Assembly (NCBI GenBank): GCA_937892735.1
Contig: CALBGL010000080.1
Coordinates: 1 to 64,000 of the forward strand
Reading direction: 5' to 3'
Length of the DNA: 64,000 bases
Source of the DNA: an uncultured Clostridia bacterium
GTDB taxonomy: Bacteria; Bacillota; Clostridia; Lachnospirales; Bianqueaceae
The number at the start of each line of letters is the position of its first letter. Position 1 is the first letter of the stretch. The notes under the pieces were generated by a model. It saw nothing but the letters and a program-made list of their open reading frames with translations. It ran no database searches and was not told where the DNA came from. Positions 61,735-64,000 of the stretch are shown piece after piece. A program made the translations under genes and the position numbers.

Positions 61735-64000
61735 ATGAAGGGAATCTTTCAGCCGGCGGTAGGGCTGCCGGGATATGAATCAATCAAGGCGCGGGTTCTC
61801 GGGAGAGAATCGGTGCTTGTTTCTGGTATCGGAAGCGTGGTACAGGACTATTTGTCCGCGGCGCTCGCAGAAGATTTGGATCGTCCGATCGTGATCGTTA
61901 CGGCGAATGAACTGAGCGCAAGACAGGCCATGGAGAACATGGCCTTTTATGCGCCGGAAAAAGTCGTTTTTTTTCCAGCAAAGGATCCTTTGTTTTATAG
62001 TGCTGACGTGCGGGGCGGCGCCATCGAAGAACAGCGAATTCGCACGATTTGCCGAATTCAGGATGGATCAGCCGGTGTGCTTGTCTTACCGGTGGAAGCG
62101 CTGTTTGACCGATTGGTGCCCCATGAGCGTTTTATGGAATTTTTTCTGCATAAGAAAGTAGGGCAGGAGCTGCCGCTGGATGGAGTATCCCAGCGTCTGG
62201 TAGAGATGGGATATGTCCGGAGAGATCAGGTAGAACATGCAGGACAGTTTTCCATTCGCGGCGGTATTATCGACGTGTTTCCGATCACAGAAGACATAGC
62301 ATATCGGATAGAGCTTTGGGGAGATGAGATTGATTCCATACGGGTATTAGATACACAGACGCAGCGGTCGGCACATCGGCTGACGGAGATTCATCTGGCG
62401 CCAGCACGGGAGATCATAGCGGGACAAAAGGAAGAAGAAAGTGCGTTAACACGGATCCGTCAGGAAACGGAAGAGATGGCGAACCGCTGGAATCAGGAGG
62501 GCCACGCGGAAGAAGCCCAGAGGATTCAGGAGATGACGGAATCTTTCTTATATCGTATGGGCGGAGATCGTTCTCGCACATTGGACGGATATATTCCGTA
62601 TTTCTATCCTGAAAGCGAGTGCATATTGGATTATATGACAGAAGATACCTTGGTAGTTCTTCAGGAGCCTGCTAGGATTCGGGAAAAGGTACGGGTTTAT
62701 CAGGAAGAACTGTCTACTGGACTTCGAGGACGAATAGAAAAGGGATATCTTTTGCCGGGACAATGGAAATTGTTCCCGGAATGGACGGAAATCATGAAGG
62801 ACATGCAGACGAACCCCTGCATTTCGATGTGCGGCCTCCTATCTTCCGGGCAGAATCTGGTGCCGGCAAAGGAGATTGTGCAGATGCAGACGCGCTCCAT
62901 GAATGTACTTTTGCAGGAACAGCAGGAGTGGGTTAAAGATCTCAAGCAATATACGGAACAAGGCTATCGTGTGGTGCTTCTGACAGAATCCAGCTTGAGA
63001 ATTCCCCTGACAGTTTCTTATTTGCAGGAAGAAGACATTCCAGCAAGAGGTGAGGAGGATCCCCAGGCAGTGCCCAAACAGGGGATGGTGACGGTGATGC
63101 GGGGCATCCTGCGTCATGGATTTGTATGGCCTGAGGCGAAATGGGTTCTGGTGAGTCAGCAAGAGGGCGCGGAAAAGCGGAAGCAGCGGAAACGCCGCAG
63201 GCGTTTCAAAGATGGGCAGCGGATCAGCAGTTTCGGAGAACTCACAGTGGGCGATTATGTGGTGCATGAGACCCATGGCGTGGGGATCTATCAGGGAATT
63301 GTGCAGCTGGAAAACGATGATGCCTGTCGAGATTATTTTAAGATTCTGTACAGGGATGGCGGGGTTTTATATGTGCCGACAACCTCGCTCGACCTGTTGC
63401 AGCGCTATGTGGGCGGAGAGGATGCGAGGCCGCGCGTCAATCGGCTGGGAGGGCAGGAATGGCAGCGGACCAAGAATAAGGTCAAGGAGTCGGTGGCCAA
63501 ACTGGCGGAAGACCTGGTAGAACTCTATGCGGTCAGACAGGCGCAGGAGGGGTTTGCTTTTTCGCCAGATTCGGTTTGGCAGAAGGAATTTGAAGAAATG
63601 TTTCCCTATGAAGAGACAGAGGATCAGCTGACCGCGATCGAAGACACCAAGCGAGATATGGAAAGTCATAAGATTATGGATCGTCTGATCTGCGGAGATG
63701 TTGGCTACGGGAAAACGGAGATTGCCATACGAGCCGCGTTTAAGGCAGTTCAGGACGGTAAGCAGGTTGCGGTTCTGGCGCCGACTACGATCCTGGCACA
63801 GCAGCATTATAGCACGTTTACAGCACGGATGCGGGAATATCCGATACAGATAGGGCTGCTGTCCCGTTTTCGGAGCCGTAAGGAAATATCGGAGGCGCTT
63901 CGGGGGACCGCTGCAGGAACTGTGGATATTCTGATCGGGACACACAGGATTCTTTCCAAGGATGTGCGTTTCAAGGATCTGGGCCTCCTGGTGGTGGATG
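61735..64000 (+). CDS. mfd: Transcription-repair coupling factor Mfd, N-terminal two thirds
   Basis: 755 codons of an open frame that runs off the window; a complete Mfd has about 1150. The UvrB-like N-terminal domains (VGLPGYESIKARV; FSIRGGIIDVFPI) are followed by the RNA polymerase-interacting domain (LTVGDYVVHETHGVGIYQGI, near 505). The start of the helicase motor comes next: CGDVGYGKTEIAIRAAF (Walker A), LAPTTILAQQHY and IGTHRILSKDVRF. Mfd removes RNA polymerase stalled at lesions and recruits UvrA. AATCGAAG is a weak binding site, so coupling to pth is likely. Internal frame continuity was read through most of the segment. Confidence 0.97.
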   Translation, partial: MKGIFQPAVGLPGYESIKARVLGRESVLVSGIGSVVQDYLSAALAEDLDRPIVIVTANELSARQAMENMAFYAPEKVVFFPAKDPLFYSADVRGGAIEEQRIRTICRIQDGSAGVLVLPVEALFDRLVPHERFMEFFLHKKVGQELPLDGVSQRLVEMGYVRRDQVEHAGQFSIRGGIIDVFPITEDIAYRIELWGDEIDSIRVLDTQTQRSAHRLTEIHLAPAREIIAGQKEEESALTRIRQETEEMANRWNQEGHAEEAQRIQEMTESFLYRMGGDRSRTLDGYIPYFYPESECILDYMTEDTLVVLQEPARIREKVRVYQEELSTGLRGRIEKGYLLPGQWKLFPEWTEIMKDMQTNPCISMCGLLSSGQNLVPAKEIVQMQTRSMNVLLQEQQEWVKDLKQYTEQGYRVVLLTESSLRIPLTVSYLQEEDIPARGEEDPQAVPKQGMVTVMRGILRHGFVWPEAKWVLVSQQEGAEKRKQRKRRRRFKDGQRISSFGELTVGDYVVHETHGVGIYQGIVQLENDDACRDYFKILYRDGGVLYVPTTSLDLLQRYVGGEDARPRVNRLGGQEWQRTKNKVKESVAKLAEDLVELYAVRQAQEGFAFSPDSVWQKEFEEMFPYEETEDQLTAIEDTKRDMESHKIMDRLICGDVGYGKTEIAIRAAFKAVQDGKQVAVLAPTTILAQQHYSTFTARMREYPIQIGLLSRFRSRKEISEALRGTAAGTVDILIGTHRILSKDVRFKDLGLLVVD

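Overview
The window looks like chromosomal DNA of a Gram-positive clostridium, most likely Lachnospiraceae-like: base composition is near 50 percent GC, ribosome binding sites are strong AGGAGG types, DNA polymerase III is of the PolC type, CodY is present, and the order codY-rpsB-tsf ... pyrH-frr-uppS-cdsA-dxr-rseP ... polC-rimP-nusA-rnpM-ylxQ-infB-rbfA-nrnA-truB-ribF follows the Bacillus subtilis order closely. The family assignment is inference. The 3' end of a HicB-like gene and the 5' part of mfd run off the window edges.

Region by region. 1-906 is a graveyard of mobile or defence genes: a HicB-like tail, a chimeric sigma-70 region-2 fragment, and a short piece resembling the Lon-like BREX protein BrxL. 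982-5626 holds an AraC-type regulator divergent from a two-gene heterodimeric ABC exporter. 5646-7636 is ispF convergent with the comM-like ATPase gene yifB. 7637-7970 is a regulatory region with candidate CodY boxes, followed by dprA-topA-codY. A degenerate SigD/FliA-like sigma factor gene lies between codY and rpsB, where B. subtilis has the end of its fla/che operon. rpsB-tsf ends in a terminator; the usual tsf-pyrH junction is then split by about 6.6 kb of accessory genes (an ABC-class ATPase, a CoA-disulfide reductase-rhodanese fusion behind a tandem repeat, and a domain-swapped GH3 glycosidase). 21.2-32.3 kb is pyrH-frr-uppS-cdsA-dxr-rseP-ispG-polC. 33.1-41.5 kb is the nusA-infB operon through ribF, followed by alaS. 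44.2-54.6 kb carries uvrC, a lipid acyltransferase, a CNNM/CBS protein, a GH18 protein, hflX, cwlD, a Sua5-type gene, an unrecognised gene and a deoxyinosine/uracil glycosylase. 54.6-59.6 kb is on the minus strand: a methyltransferase, the helicase loader, a DnaD-like protein and murC. Between dnaD and murC lies a dense cluster of DnaA boxes. The window ends with a GlmU-like gene, pth and mfd.

How the genes fit together. Translation factors (S2, EF-Ts, RRF, IF-2, RimP, RbfA, TruB, AlaRS, Pth) dominate. They are joined by isoprenoid and envelope synthesis (IspF, Dxr, IspG, UppS, CdsA, MurC, GlmU-like, CwlD) and DNA replication and repair (PolC, TopA, DprA, YifB, UvrC, Mfd, DnaD, helicase loader). 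No new defence or metabolic system is visible. The most interesting signals are regulatory or evolutionary: the DnaA-box cluster in front of dnaD-dnaI, tandem CodY boxes in front of dprA-topA-codY, the stranded sigma factor, the GlmU-like protein with an apparently inactive uridylyltransferase half, a PolC with two apparent OB-folds, and the duplicated 68-bp hairpin element at 16.5-16.7 kb. All functional calls come from reading the sequence; no database search was run.
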